Source: Armatimonadota bacterium
GTDB taxonomy: Bacteria; Armatimonadota; JADLDR01
Reading direction: 5' to 3'
Assembly (NCBI GenBank): GCA_020846535.1
Contig: JADLDR010000119.1
Span: forward strand, 1-32,002
Length of the DNA: 32,002 bases
The position numbers and the translations under genes are program-made. Positions 22,383 through 31,911 of the stretch are shown in pieces. Below the pieces are notes generated by a model. It was not told the DNA's origin and searched no databases. It worked only from the letters and a program-made list of their open reading frames with translations. Position 1 is the stretch's first letter. Each line of letters starts with the position of its first letter.

Positions 22383-25300
22383 CTATTCTCTGCCCTCCCC
22401 GAAACTCATCGCATTCAGGTCCTTGATCAGGCGGGCCGTTGCCTGGCCGAGGGCCATTGCGGTTTTGATGATTTCCGCCCAGTCGCCGCTTCCCCCGATG
22501 GATTCCAGGGCCGCCGCCGTCTCGCGGGCCTGCTCCGCGCCGAGGTTGCCGAAGGAGCTTTTCAGGCTGTGAGCCGCCCTTGTTAGAGCCTTGCTATCCC
22601 GACCGGCGACCGCCTGCTCGATGGCCGCCATCATGACAGGCGCATGGGCGACAAAGATATCGATGAGTTCCTTCAAGAGAGCCGGATCGCCGCCGACGTG
22701 AGAGAGGGCGATGTCGCTGTCGAAGGACGGCTCGCGCTCGGGTTCCGGGCCGGCCTCCGCCACCGGGCCGGGGGAGATCGTCAGCATGTGGACCAACGCG
22801 ATAAGCTCCTGGGGCTGGAAGGGCTTGGAGATATAGGCGTCCATCCCGGCCTCCAGGCATTTTTCCCGGTCGCCGGTCATGGCATGGGCGGTCATGGCGA
22901 TGATGGGGATGTGGCCTCCGGTGGCCTGCTCCTTTTCCCGGATGATCCGGGTGGCCTCGTAGCCGTCCACTTCCGGCATCTGGACATCCATCAGGATCAA
23001 ATCGAAGGACTGCTCTTCCAGAAGGTCGAGGGCCTCCCGCCCGTTTTCCGCTATCGCCACTGTGTGCCCCTGCTTTTCAAGGATCCTCACTGCCAGCCTC
23101 TGGTTGATGAGATAATCTTCCGCCAGCAGGATGTGCATGCCGCCCGTCGCCTGCGCGGGAACTGGCTCCTCCGGCTCCGGGAGAGCCTCCGCTCCGGTCG
23201 CCTCCAGGGACGATAGAATCGTGTCCAGCAGTTCCGACTGTTTGACCGGCTTGGTCAGATAGGCCGCGATGCCCGCCTCCCTTTGCCGGTCGCGGCTGCC
23301 GGACTGCCCGGCGGAAGAGAGCATGATGATCGGCGTTTCGGTCATCTGGGGGTGCTGGCGGATCAACTCGGCCAGAGAGAACCCGTCCATTTCGGGCATC
23401 ATGGCATCGAGCAGGATCAGAGCATAGGGACGGCCCACGGTCAGGGCGTCCTCCAGTTTCTCCAGAGCCACCGCTCCCCCGGAAGCCGAGACCGGCCTCA
23501 TGTCCCAGTTGGTCAGCATTTCCTCCAGGATGCGCCGGTTGGTGGCATTGTCGTCCACCACCAGCACAGGCAGCCCGTAGACCGCCTGGCGGGTCAGGGG
23601 CTCCGCAAGATCCTCCTCCCGGACGCCGAACGGCACGGAGAAATGAAAGTGGCTTCCGAACCCCTCCTCGCTTTCGACCCAGATGCGGCCTCCCATCACA
23701 TTCACCAGCTGAGAGGAGATCGCCAGCCCCAGGCCTGTCCCCTCGAAGCGGCGGGTCATGGAGCTGTCGATCTGGGTGAAAGCCTCGAAGATCAGCCTCT
23801 GCTTGTCCTCTGGGATGCCGATGCCCGTGTCGCTCACCGTGAAGCGAATGAAGACGACATCATTCTCCAGCTCCTCGGCCTCCACGGAAACGACCACTTC
23901 TCCTTCATCGGTGAATTTGATGGCATTGCCGACCAGATTGACCACGATCTGCCGCAGCCTGCCGGGGTCTCCCAGAAGGGCGTCGGGCGTTTCGGAAGGG
24001 ATATGACAGGCCAGTTCCAGGCCCTTCCTGTGCGCCCTGACTGCCAGGGCCTTCAGGGTATCCTCGGTGCTGTCCCGCAGGCTGAAGGGAACGGTCTCCA
24101 GGTCGAGTTTGCCTGCCTCGATTTTGGAGAAATCGAGGATATCGTTCAGCAGGTCGAGGAGAACTTCGGCGGAATCCCGGGCCATCGTCAGGTATTCGCG
24201 CTGTTCGGGGGAGAGGGCGGTATCGAGGGCCAGTTCGGTCATTCCGATGATTGCATTCATGGGGGTGCGGATTTCATGGCTCATATTCGCCAGGAAGTCA
24301 CTTTTGGCCCGGCTGGCGGCCTCCGCAGCCTCCTTCGCCTCCTGGGCCGCCAGCTCCGCCCGGCGGCGGGCCATGAATTGCCCGATCTGGCTTCCCAGAG
24401 CCGAAAACATCTGAAGGACGTCCTCATCGGGCGGGCGCACCTCATGGTTGTAGAATTCCACCACCCCGGCCACTTCGTCTCCCCGAAGGATCGGGAAGGC
24501 AAAGGCCCCGTGCAGCCCGCCCCGGGCCGCCGAAATGACCCGGGAGAAACGGTAGTCCTGGAGGACGTCCTCGATCCAGAGGGGCCTTGCCGCCGCCCAC
24601 ACGCGCCCCGGCAGCCCAACACCGACCGGGAAGGTCATATCCCGGCTCTCCGCCTCGAACTCCTTCACATGGGCCTCCGGCACATGCCATATATCCACAC
24701 AGCGCAGAATCTCGGCCTCCCGGTCAGCGTGCCACATGCCGCCGACTTCCCAGTCCGCGCTCTCGCAGATGGCCTGGAGTATTTTCGGAGTCGCTTCCCG
24801 CAGGGTGTCCGATTCGGCCAGCACCCTTGCCACCGCATACTGAACCGTGAGCCGCTGCTCCGCCTCCTTCTGCTCCGTGATATCGCGGCTGATGCCCACC
24901 AGCCCCACCACATTTTCCTGTGAGTCCCTGAGAGGGACCTTGCTGGTGGACAGCCATCGCCTATCCCCTGAAGGGTCGATCACCGGCTCCTCGTGGTTGA
25001 GCATCGGCTCCCCGCTGCGAATGATCGCCTGCTCGTCGGTGAAATAGCGGGCGGCCAGTTCCGCCGGGAAGTAGTGGAAATCCATCTTCTCCGCCACTTC
25101 CTCCTGGGAGGCGGCCCCGAGGATGCGGATGTGGGCGCTGTTGTTCAGGACGAACCGGCTGTCGGAATCTTTGATGTAGATATAATCGGGCAGGTTATCG
25201 ATGAGCGTGCGGAGCAGGTTGCGCTCCTGGGCCAGGCGCTCCTCCGCGTTCCTGAGTTCGCTGAGGGCTTCCTCGGCACGCCTCCGGTCGGTGATATCCC

Positions 25301-25688
25301 GGAAGCTCCACACCCTGCCATAAACCTTCCCCTCCAGCTTCCAGGGCTGGGAGTACCGTTCGAACACCCTGCCGTCCTTGAACTCCAGGAGATCGCTGCC
25401 GGCTTCATCGGGATGGACGTAAAGAGTGTTCACTTTGTCCAGGAAGGCCGAGGGATCTTTCAACTGGTCAAGCACGCAGGCGAGCGCCTGGCGGTCGTCC
25501 CGGGAGGCGATCACCGAGGCCGGGATCCGCCACATTTCCGCGAATTTGCGGTTCAGGGTGACGATATTGGCTGCCGCATCGATCACCAGGATGCCGTCCG
25601 CAGTGGACTCCAGGGCGGCCTCCAGCAAAGCCTGCGCCCTCCTCAATTCCTCCTGACCACCTGCCCCTTTTTTCGATGCGGTTGCCAT
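22383..25688 (-). CDS. Hybrid sensor histidine kinase with two receivers and HPt domain
   Basis: The 1101-residue cytoplasmic protein contains a complete BarA-like phosphorelay. PAS 1 is at about 20-135 and PAS 2 at about 155-275. A GAF domain is at about 280-440, then HisKA with H471 (SHEIRTPMN) and HATPase (N588 in [24 protein letters not shown]). Receiver 1 is at about 706-825 (phosphoacceptor D761), receiver 2 at about 852-970 (D901) and HPt at about 990-1090 (H1040 in AAHSLKSS). There are no transmembrane segments, so it senses an internal signal through PAS/GAF. The ATG at 25688 follows AAGGGGGCG; the longer ORF N-terminus is intergenic. It is the last gene of the minus block, after a hairpin behind the DUF4838/LamG gene, so its transcription may be independent. 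No cognate DNA-binding regulator is adjacent. All catalytic residues are present. Confidence 0.92.
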   Translation of the reverse strand: MATASKKGAGGQEELRRAQALLEAALESTADGILVIDAAANIVTLNRKFAEMWRIPASVIASRDDRQALACVLDQLKDPSAFLDKVNTLYVHPDEAGSDLLEFKDGRVFERYSQPWKLEGKVYGRVWSFRDITDRRRAEEALSELRNAEERLAQERNLLRTLIDNLPDYIYIKDSDSRFVLNNSAHIRILGAASQEEVAEKMDFHYFPAELAARYFTDEQAIIRSGEPMLNHEEPVIDPSGDRRWLSTSKVPLRDSQENVVGLVGISRDITEQKEAEQRLTVQYAVARVLAESDTLREATPKILQAICESADWEVGGMWHADREAEILRCVDIWHVPEAHVKEFEAESRDMTFPVGVGLPGRVWAAARPLWIEDVLQDYRFSRVISAARGGLHGAFAFPILRGDEVAGVVEFYNHEVRPPDEDVLQMFSALGSQIGQFMARRRAELAAQEAKEAAEAASRAKSDFLANMSHEIRTPMNAIIGMTELALDTALSPEQREYLTMARDSAEVLLDLLNDILDFSKIEAGKLDLETVPFSLRDSTEDTLKALAVRAHRKGLELACHIPSETPDALLGDPGRLRQIVVNLVGNAIKFTDEGEVVVSVEAEELENDVVFIRFTVSDTGIGIPEDKQRLIFEAFTQIDSSMTRRFEGTGLGLAISSQLVNVMGGRIWVESEEGFGSHFHFSVPFGVREEDLAEPLTRQAVYGLPVLVVDDNATNRRILEEMLTNWDMRPVSASGGAVALEKLEDALTVGRPYALILLDAMMPEMDGFSLAELIRQHPQMTETPIIMLSSAGQSGSRDRQREAGIAAYLTKPVKQSELLDTILSSLEATGAEALPEPEEPVPAQATGGMHILLAEDYLINQRLAVRILEKQGHTVAIAENGREALDLLEEQSFDLILMDVQMPEVDGYEATRIIREKEQATGGHIPIIAMTAHAMTGDREKCLEAGMDAYISKPFQPQELIALVHMLTISPGPVAEAGPEPEREPSFDSDIALSHVGGDPALLKELIDIFVAHAPVMMAAIEQAVAGRDSKALTRAAHSLKSSFGNLGAEQARETAAALESIGGSGDWAEIIKTAMALGQATARLIKDLNAMSFGEGRE

Positions 25689-25791
25689 ATAATCGCCCCC
25701 TTGATCGAATCTACTATCATTTAATTCATCAATCGGGCAAGACTTCCTTTTTCGAGAGGCCGCCGGTAAAAAACCCTGCCATCCAAAGAAC

Positions 25792-25812
25792 GGGCGGCCC
25801 ACCGGGCCGCCC
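25792..25812 (-). terminator. GC-rich hairpin behind the DUF4838/LamG gene
   Basis: GGGCGGCCC (25792-25800) and GGGCCGCCC (25804-25812) form a perfect nine-bp stem with a three-base loop. On the minus strand it is followed by GTTCTTT, a short partial T tract. It lies 33 bp after the stop at 25845 and before the kinase start at 25688. Confidence 0.6.
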
Positions 25813-25844
25813 CTGCAAGATTATACCCCATTCCGAAGGCGGTT

Positions 25845-28235
25845 CTATCCTTTTTTCCGCATATATTCCTGCCTGCCTTCCAGCATATAATCCCAGATGC
25901 CTTTCTCAAACAATCCCACCCTCTCTTTTTCCTCCGGGGTGCGGGCGGCGGCTCTGGCATGGGCCATCAGATCCGCATAGCGGGTCATGCGCTCTTCGGT
26001 TCCCAGCCATTCCCAGGCGAGGCGGGCGTTCTGGTGCTGGTGGGCCGGGGAGGTGCGGATATCGGGCGGGTAGTGGGCCGGATTGGAGAAGGTTTCCTCG
26101 ATGGCTTCGTAGAGGGCCTGCATCGAACGGGCCGCCGCCCCGTAATAACGGCGGAAGAACTCAACGATCAGGCGGTTGCCGTCCAGGCGGGGGTTGTCGG
26201 CCAGCTTCAGGGTAACGTAAAACTCCAACTGATCCATCAGGAACGTCTGGCTGAACTCGCTCGAATGTTCCATGAAGATGCCGCGGATCCCGGCCTGCCG
26301 GTACAGCTTCATCTGCTTGACCGCGGTATGGGCGAAGAAGCCGGGGAAATAGCGATAATTGTCATAAGTGGCGTTCAGGGCGGGGAAGTTGTAATAGAGC
26401 CAGAGATAGAGGGGTCGTTCCGGGCCGCGTTCTCGCCACTCGCGCAGCACTTTCCGGTCGTTGGCTTCCATCGAGGGACACCACCAGTTCCGGGTGTGGA
26501 GGCACAGCTGGGCGGCCACGTTATCCGGCAGGCCGGCCTTTTCCGGATAATAGGCGTAATCCGAATAGGCCAGAACGCCGATCCGCTTGCCCGGGTGGGT
26601 TTTGCCCACCTCGGCGGCCACCCGGCTCACGAAAGAGAAGATGCAATCGCTGGCCTTGCCGTTGTTGAACTGCGGGTTGGACTGCTGGGTGGCATTGTAA
26701 AGAGGCCTGCACCGCTCGCACCGGCACCAGCTCATATTGTCCATCGGGACGAGGCCGAAGACATCGCCCATCGCCGCCGCGCCGGAGGCGGCTCCCTTAC
26801 CATCGAAATAGTCCCGCGCGTCCCGCACCGCTCGCTCGATGAAGCCCGGGTGGGTGTAACACATCTGCGGCGGCTGGCCGGGATACCCCTGGGCGAACCA
26901 GTCGGGATGCTCCTTCAAGAAGCGTTCGTAGTAGCCGTAAAAGGAATGGCTGACCCAGAACGGCTCCCCGCCGATCCTCATGCGGTGCTTCCAGAGCAGC
27001 ACTTCTCGCTCCGGGATGCGGACCGGCGGGCCGGGCATAAAGAGCGGGGTCGGGGTGATCCACCGGTGAACCATCGCAGGAGCGCGCCGGATATCCCTGC
27101 CGGAAACCTTCAGGGTCTTTTTGTGGGGAAGGACGCACCCGATATCGCCGGGCGCATACCACCGGACATCGCAGAAGCGTTCCAGAAAATCGCAGACGGC
27201 GTAAAGCGTGCCGTTCTCCCCGAAGAGGTCGGGCGGCGGCGTCCCGCGCCCTTCCGCCGCGCTGTCCGCAGGCTGTCCGTCCGGTTCGTCCAGATGGAGG
27301 AGAAGAACGGTCCGGCTGTCCGGTGTGCAGGGCTTTTCCGGAGGCCCGCCCGAAAAGCTGCGGGCGGTTCCGGAGAGGCGCACTTCATCGATCAGGCCGA
27401 CGAAGGGATTGCCGACCGACGATTCCCCGGAGGGCAGCCCTCCGACCCCGAGCGCCGACCCCTTGCAAGCGGTTTGCACATAAGGGGCCGTTCCCTGGCT
27501 TTGCCCATCGATCCTAAGCTCGATCCGGCTGGCCGCCGCGTCGTAAGTGGCGGCGACATGATGCCAGCCTTCCGCAAGCTCCCCGGAGGAGACGGCCCGT
27601 ACCTGAGACCCGTCGTAGGTCAGATAGGAGATGCGGCTGGTCCCTATATCGCCCTGGACGATATGATATGTCCAGGGCGAAACGCCGTCGATGCGGAGAA
27701 TGGTTCCGTGGGAGGCGGCCTGCTTCTCGGCGGGCAGCCACACCCAGGCTTCCATCGTGCCCCGGGCGTCCTCGAACTCCGTTTCGGGAAGGCGGAGGAC
27801 GCTTTTCCCGTCGAACCGGAGCGCCCGACCGAACCTGCCCTGATCCCGGAGGAGTTGCCTGCCGCCGGTATCCGTCCTGTCCTTATCTTTGCCCATCAGC
27901 ACGAGGGATCCCGGCATGAAGCGGATCAAGTATTCCTGCATCCCGAAGCCCCGGCCCGGCAGCCCCAGAACCCGGGTTCGGGCGCTCTCGCCCACCAGGA
28001 TGCGGTTCCCTTGAACCTGCCGGTCATCGGTCACGACAGGCAAACTGGCCCCGGTGATCTTTTCGATATGCAGGCGCAGCTCCTCCGCCGCGAATCGGAC
28101 GGTCTCCGGGGCCGCCTGCGAGATCACGATGGCGGCTTTCGGCTGGCCGTCATGCGTCAGCAGCAAAGGCCCGCCAGCCTGCGCCGCGCAGCATCCGGCC
28201 ATCGCCAGATAGAAGAGCGCATATCGCATGATCAT
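25845..28235 (-). CDS. Secreted DUF4838 protein with inserted LamG-like domain
   Basis: The 796-residue product has a signal peptide (about 1-20). Residues 33-115 are the first part of a GH20-like alpha/beta domain (AAIVISQ...ETVRFAAEELRLHIEKITGA). Residues about 118-320 are a LamG/concanavalin-A-like sandwich (GRALRFDGK, GTMEAWVWL, GWHHVAATYD, GLIDEVRLSGTAR). The interrupted domain resumes at GTLYAVCDFLERFCDVRWYAPG (342-363). The DUF4838 barrel follows with the cysteine cluster C504-x-C506-x2-C509. The paralogue at 11361 has no insert and shows the uninterrupted junction. It is probably an extracellular or periplasmic carbohydrate-active protein with a built-in binding domain. The ATG at 28235 has CAGGAGG eight bases upstream. 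It is downstream of the DUF4832 gene on the same strand. Confidence 0.85.
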   Translation of the reverse strand: MIMRYALFYLAMAGCCAAQAGGPLLLTHDGQPKAAIVISQAAPETVRFAAEELRLHIEKITGASLPVVTDDRQVQGNRILVGESARTRVLGLPGRGFGMQEYLIRFMPGSLVLMGKDKDRTDTGGRQLLRDQGRFGRALRFDGKSVLRLPETEFEDARGTMEAWVWLPAEKQAASHGTILRIDGVSPWTYHIVQGDIGTSRISYLTYDGSQVRAVSSGELAEGWHHVAATYDAAASRIELRIDGQSQGTAPYVQTACKGSALGVGGLPSGESSVGNPFVGLIDEVRLSGTARSFSGGPPEKPCTPDSRTVLLLHLDEPDGQPADSAAEGRGTPPPDLFGENGTLYAVCDFLERFCDVRWYAPGDIGCVLPHKKTLKVSGRDIRRAPAMVHRWITPTPLFMPGPPVRIPEREVLLWKHRMRIGGEPFWVSHSFYGYYERFLKEHPDWFAQGYPGQPPQMCYTHPGFIERAVRDARDYFDGKGAASGAAAMGDVFGLVPMDNMSWCRCERCRPLYNATQQSNPQFNNGKASDCIFSFVSRVAAEVGKTHPGKRIGVLAYSDYAYYPEKAGLPDNVAAQLCLHTRNWWCPSMEANDRKVLREWRERGPERPLYLWLYYNFPALNATYDNYRYFPGFFAHTAVKQMKLYRQAGIRGIFMEHSSEFSQTFLMDQLEFYVTLKLADNPRLDGNRLIVEFFRRYYGAAARSMQALYEAIEETFSNPAHYPPDIRTSPAHQHQNARLAWEWLGTEERMTRYADLMAHARAAARTPEEKERVGLFEKGIWDYMLEGRQEYMRKKG

Positions 28236-28281
28236 TCAATAAACCTCCTGAATCCTTTGATGGCTTTCACGTTAAAGCGAT

Positions 28282-28328
28282 ATCGATGCAGCCTGCGAGG
28301 AGCGAAAGCGGCGAAGCCATCTCCTGGG
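28282..28328. repeat. Dispersed repeat arm, copy 3 (decayed)
   Basis: ATCGATGCAGCCTGCGAGGA, continuing to GAAGCCATCTCC, matches the left arm of copies 1 and 2, and the next 20 bases resemble copy 1. A short complementary piece, GGAGATGGC, lies near 28370, but the rest of the right arm is degraded. It occupies the 196-bp gap between two minus-strand genes. No gene is seen in that gap. Confidence 0.6.
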
Positions 28329-28431
28329 TCAGGCCCATGAGCAGAGCCTTCTTGCGTATTTGTGAGGCTGGAGATGGCCGCCAAGATCAAGCGCCTTGCA
28401 AGGACGGCCAACAGAAAGCCCTGGCTCGGTT

Positions 28432-29754
28432 TTACTCTGTCGGGATCCCTGACGCCAGCAGATTATGTCCTTTTTCGGCATCCCATACGCCCTCGTTTGC
28501 CAGGCGGACGGCATATTCGGGCCGGGATCGAAGGCGCGGGGAGGCGTCTGGAAGCCAGAGCGCCAGGGAGACCGAGCCGCGCAGAGAGGCCGGCGCTCTC
28601 AGCCTGCCGGTGATGCGAACAGGCCCCTTTTCGGGGAGCCATCGCCGCATGTCCTGCCCGGCGAGGCGATATTCCTTCAGCACCCTGCTTCCGGCCAGGA
28701 GGCGCAGGTAGACCGGGCGGGGATTGTATACGGGAGCCCATCCGCTGTTTTTAAGTTCGATGCTGAAGGAGAACTCCTCCCCGGCCTTCAGGCGGTCCGG
28801 GAGAACGGCGTTCACCAGCTCGAAGCGGTAACCGAGCGATCTGGCGATCACGTCCCAGCAGCCGTCCGCCTTCAGGTCGCGGATGACCACGGGATGATAC
28901 GTCGAATTGAGGTAGGTGGCGTGAAAGCGCGCCCCTTCCGCCAGGGCGACCGAACGGACCGCGCGAATTTTGTTGGGGCGGCAGGTTTCGCCGCCCCAGG
29001 GGGCGTAGCGGGTGTGGAGGGCGATCTGCTCCTTCAGGGCTTCCTGCTCCGGGCCGGGCGGCGGGTAGGTTCCCATATCGGTTTCGTCCGCCAGCCAGCA
29101 GTCGTTGTGATGGGAGATACGCGCCCTGCCGGTGTTTCTGAACGCCTCCTTCTCTGTCAGAGGCTTCGCGTCCAGAGCTTCGAGTTCATTGACAAAGCCA
29201 GGGGTGCGAATCTGGATGAATTTCCCGGCAGGGAGGTATTTCATGAGGAGCGACCAGACCTTTTTTCGGCCCTCCGGGGTATCCAGGCGGCTGGCGGAGG
29301 AATGCCACTCCCCCCAGGCCCCGATCATCCCGGCCTGGAAGAAGGCGATCAGGTCGCTGTTGGCCTTCAGCACGGGCTGAAGCTGCTTGAGATGGACCTC
29401 CATCATCTCCGGGGCGGCATCCTTGCCGCTCGGGTCGTTGTTGTAAGTGATGCGAAGGATGGCTTTGACCCCGGCCTCTTTCATCCGGTCGAACGCCCGT
29501 CCGATCTCTTCCAGCCGCTCCTCCGAAATGGGGGCCGTCAGAAAATCGCTCAGGCAGATATCGGCATAACAGACGCTGAACCCGTTCTCCCGCACCCTGC
29601 CGAAATCCGCCCTTTCCATCGACACATGGCCGTACAGCCCCCGTTCGGGGTTGACAATAATCTCATCGGAAGGGACAAACTCTACGGACGAAGCCCCGGC
29701 AGACACGGCGCTGGCGGCCAGCAACAGCGCGACATAGGCAATGTAGATATGCAT
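28432..29754 (-). CDS. Secreted DUF4874/DUF4832 domain protein
   Basis: The 440-residue product has a signal peptide (about 1-20, MHIYIAYVALLLAASAVSAG). It continues with the N-terminal DUF4874 signature, VNPERGLYGHV near 33-43, RMKEAGVKAILRITYNN, and FQAGMIGAWGEWHSS, which resembles glycoside-hydrolase barrel strands. The C-terminal DUF4832 beta domain (about 300-430) includes FELVNAVLPDRLKAGEEFSFSIELKNSGWAPVYNPRPVYL. The family is presumed carbohydrate-related, with no proven activity. AGGAGG precedes the ATG at 29754. It lies 65 bp downstream of the DUF6785-like gene and is probably in its operon. The following DUF4838/LamG gene is separated by the decayed repeat. Confidence 0.85.
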   Translation of the reverse strand: MHIYIAYVALLLAASAVSAGASSVEFVPSDEIIVNPERGLYGHVSMERADFGRVRENGFSVCYADICLSDFLTAPISEERLEEIGRAFDRMKEAGVKAILRITYNNDPSGKDAAPEMMEVHLKQLQPVLKANSDLIAFFQAGMIGAWGEWHSSASRLDTPEGRKKVWSLLMKYLPAGKFIQIRTPGFVNELEALDAKPLTEKEAFRNTGRARISHHNDCWLADETDMGTYPPPGPEQEALKEQIALHTRYAPWGGETCRPNKIRAVRSVALAEGARFHATYLNSTYHPVVIRDLKADGCWDVIARSLGYRFELVNAVLPDRLKAGEEFSFSIELKNSGWAPVYNPRPVYLRLLAGSRVLKEYRLAGQDMRRWLPEKGPVRITGRLRAPASLRGSVSLALWLPDASPRLRSRPEYAVRLANEGVWDAEKGHNLLASGIPTE

Positions 29755-29819
29755 GATAGACCTCCTGTGGAAGGCGACCGGCCTCTCGGCTTAAAGCCAA
29801 CCGTCCCTCAGCCCCCCTT

Positions 29820-31784
29820 TCACCGATACCATCTGAAAATCCAGGCCACCGCTCCCCAGATGGGGGGGAGGATGGTACCGCCCAGCACCATTCCCAGAAA
29901 GAAGGGGGCCAGTTGAAGGAAAAGGCCCCGGCCTCCGTAGCGCAGGAGGAGAAGTTTGACGAGCCAGGCGATAAAGAAGGCGGGCCAGTTATATTCTACG
30001 GCAAAGCACATCGCCAGCGCAAATCCGATAGGGTGGAACGGGAAACCGATCAGGGTATATTGCAGCTTTGCCAGCGCCCAGGTGATGAAGCCGCCCACCC
30101 CCATGAACGCAATCTCGATCCAGGCCGGGCCGGGGCGGTTGTAGACCCAATCCCGGATGCGGGCGATGGCGAAAGGGGCGGCGGACTCGCGCCAGCCGCC
30201 TTCCGCCCACTGGTCTTCCCCGATCCGGTAGGCCCAGTGCAGGTAGGCCAGCAGGCAGGCCGCCGTTCCCACGGCGAATCCGAGCAGCACGAGCTTTCCC
30301 ATGGCGCGGGGAGGCACTTCGGCGGCGTTTCCCACCTTGAAGGCGGCCAACTGATGGGCCATCGGTTGGCCCCGGTGGTCCCGGTTGATCCAGTAGAGGA
30401 GGGAAAAAAGCGTCCACGAGCGGGCGGTATCCCACCGTGCGCCGAAGAGGGAGGTGATGAACCGCTGCGGGTCTATGAAGTAAAGCTCCTCGATGGGAGG
30501 GCCGACCTGGGCGTAGATGCGGGTCATGGTGACGGTGAGCATCCAGTAGAAGCCATAGTAGGCCAGGGCCAGGAGGGGCGACATCCCGGCGTAGACGCTG
30601 AAGGCGACCAGGAAAAGGCCGCCGGAGACCAGGATGCGGGCGGCCCAGCGGTAGGAGCCGGGCTCGCGGGAATCCTCGATGGCGGCTTCCAGCCCGAAAC
30701 CGACGCGGAAGACCTGCTTCAGATGGTGACGTTCGGCCCAGACCAGCAGGAAAAAGAGGACGATCCACGATCCGGACGCCTGGGCGCGGGTGAAGGGGAA
30801 GCCCTTTGCATCCCACCCCAGGTCGCGCCAGCCGAAGGCGTAGCCGAACACCTCCATGCCCTTGCGGAAAACGTAGAAAAACCACCCGCTGAAGCAGATA
30901 TCGAGCGGGATGAAGTAGCAGATGCCGATATGGAACGGATCCCAGGCCAGGTACATCGGGGAGAGAGCGTTCCAGGGGGCCGGAGCGCCGTCCAGCGCGG
31001 CGGTCGCTACATACCCGGTCGGAACGGTAGGGATGGCGGGGATGATGACATTGAGCTGCGCGAGGGAGATCCAGAGGGAGGCGAAGGCGAGGCCGCTCCA
31101 GAAGATGCGCCCGGAGAGCATCCCGGAAAAGCCTGCCGAACGGCACATCTCCATCGGCAGGCGGATGGCCGGAAATTCGAGCCGGTCCGAATCCATCCAC
31201 CGGCGGCGCAGGATGACGTTCCAGGCCCACATGGTCGCCCCCAGCGCCAGCGTCCAGCCCGTCCAGACCAGCAAAGGGACGACCCACGCCTGCCAGAGCG
31301 CCGGTTCCCAGAAGCTCCGCTTCCCCAGGTAATAGGGTTCCACCACATCGGGGCTGCGTGGGACGTACCAGGAGGGGATGAAGCGCCGGAACTCGCCCGC
31401 GTCGGTCTCAGCGGCCTTGCGAAAAGGGTAGAGCACCATCGGGATCAGATACTGCAATTCGTCCTGCGCCCCGATGCTGGCTGCCACGGTCACGATCCCG
31501 AAGACCATGGCGAACTCCGCCGGGCGAAAGACGGAGGACGGACGCCAGCGGGCCAGGAGCAGGTTCGCCAGAGCCATCAGGAAAAGACAAATGACCGGGC
31601 CGGGAAGAAGCGTCGTCACACTCGACAGGGGCAGCGCCGTCCCGCGGGGAGCCGACTTGGAGACGACCTGAAGGCAGACCACCGCCACGGCCCCCACCAC
31701 CCCGATCAGCACGGAACGCAGCGACACCGGAGGCGGGCGGCGCGAAGGTTCGAGGTGAAGTTGTGACAGCGTTTTAGATTTCAC
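29820..31784 (-). CDS. DUF6785-type polytopic membrane protein (OPT-like)
   Basis: The 654-residue integral membrane protein has roughly 12-14 hydrophobic helices, from about residue 24 to the C-terminus. Blocks such as LEFPAIRLPMEMC, MYLAWDPFHIGICYFIPLDICFSGWFFYVFRKG, GFPFTRAQASGSW, RIYAQVGPPIEELYF, HQLAAFKVGN and FPFHPIGFALA are those of the DUF6785/6784 family, remotely similar to oligopeptide transporters (OPT). It is thought to be a transporter, but no substrate has been shown. The start is taken as the GTG at 31784, the beginning of the frame; the ribosome site is weak, so a start somewhat downstream is possible. It is the first gene of the minus-strand block. The DUF4832 and DUF4838 secreted proteins downstream suggest uptake of a carbohydrate-derived product. 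Confidence 0.8.
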   Translation of the reverse strand: MKSKTLSQLHLEPSRRPPPVSLRSVLIGVVGAVAVVCLQVVSKSAPRGTALPLSSVTTLLPGPVICLFLMALANLLLARWRPSSVFRPAEFAMVFGIVTVAASIGAQDELQYLIPMVLYPFRKAAETDAGEFRRFIPSWYVPRSPDVVEPYYLGKRSFWEPALWQAWVVPLLVWTGWTLALGATMWAWNVILRRRWMDSDRLEFPAIRLPMEMCRSAGFSGMLSGRIFWSGLAFASLWISLAQLNVIIPAIPTVPTGYVATAALDGAPAPWNALSPMYLAWDPFHIGICYFIPLDICFSGWFFYVFRKGMEVFGYAFGWRDLGWDAKGFPFTRAQASGSWIVLFFLLVWAERHHLKQVFRVGFGLEAAIEDSREPGSYRWAARILVSGGLFLVAFSVYAGMSPLLALAYYGFYWMLTVTMTRIYAQVGPPIEELYFIDPQRFITSLFGARWDTARSWTLFSLLYWINRDHRGQPMAHQLAAFKVGNAAEVPPRAMGKLVLLGFAVGTAACLLAYLHWAYRIGEDQWAEGGWRESAAPFAIARIRDWVYNRPGPAWIEIAFMGVGGFITWALAKLQYTLIGFPFHPIGFALAMCFAVEYNWPAFFIAWLVKLLLLRYGGRGLFLQLAPFFLGMVLGGTILPPIWGAVAWIFRWYR

Positions 31785-31879
31785 AGGCAGTCGTCCGGGA
31801 TGAAAGCCGGGCGGGGCCGCCGCAGAGTCTATCCGTATTGCTGTTCGGCACCTACGCCCCGTACGTTTTGATTCAAAGG

Positions 31880-31911
31880 GGGAGAGACGCCGCTATATAA
31901 GCGTCTCTCCC
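31880..31911. terminator. Perfect 11-bp hairpin in AT-rich intergenic DNA
   Basis: GGGAGAGACGC (31880-31890) and GCGTCTCTCCC (31901-31911) flank the loop CGCTATATAA. The downstream plus strand is AT-rich (TATTAAATAATATT); on the minus strand CCCTTTGAAT follows. It may terminate a minus-strand gene beyond the window or form part of the leader of the gene at 31784. I see no gene in 31785-32002. Confidence 0.5.

Noticed and set aside
25959-28340. 793-codon plus-strand ORF opposite the DUF4838/LamG gene.
   Set aside because: Antisense shadow of a well-recognised protein; composition is typical of GC-rich reverse frames.
28265-28400. Structured RNA or riboswitch upstream of the DUF4838/LamG gene.
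   Set aside because: The structure is explained by the dispersed repeat arm shared with 88 and 9625; no known riboswitch core was recognised.
29913-31766. 617-codon plus-strand ORF opposite the DUF6785-type gene.
   Set aside because: Low-complexity Gly/Asp/Arg/Gln/His-rich translation typical of the antisense of a GC-rich gene; no start context and no family resemblance.
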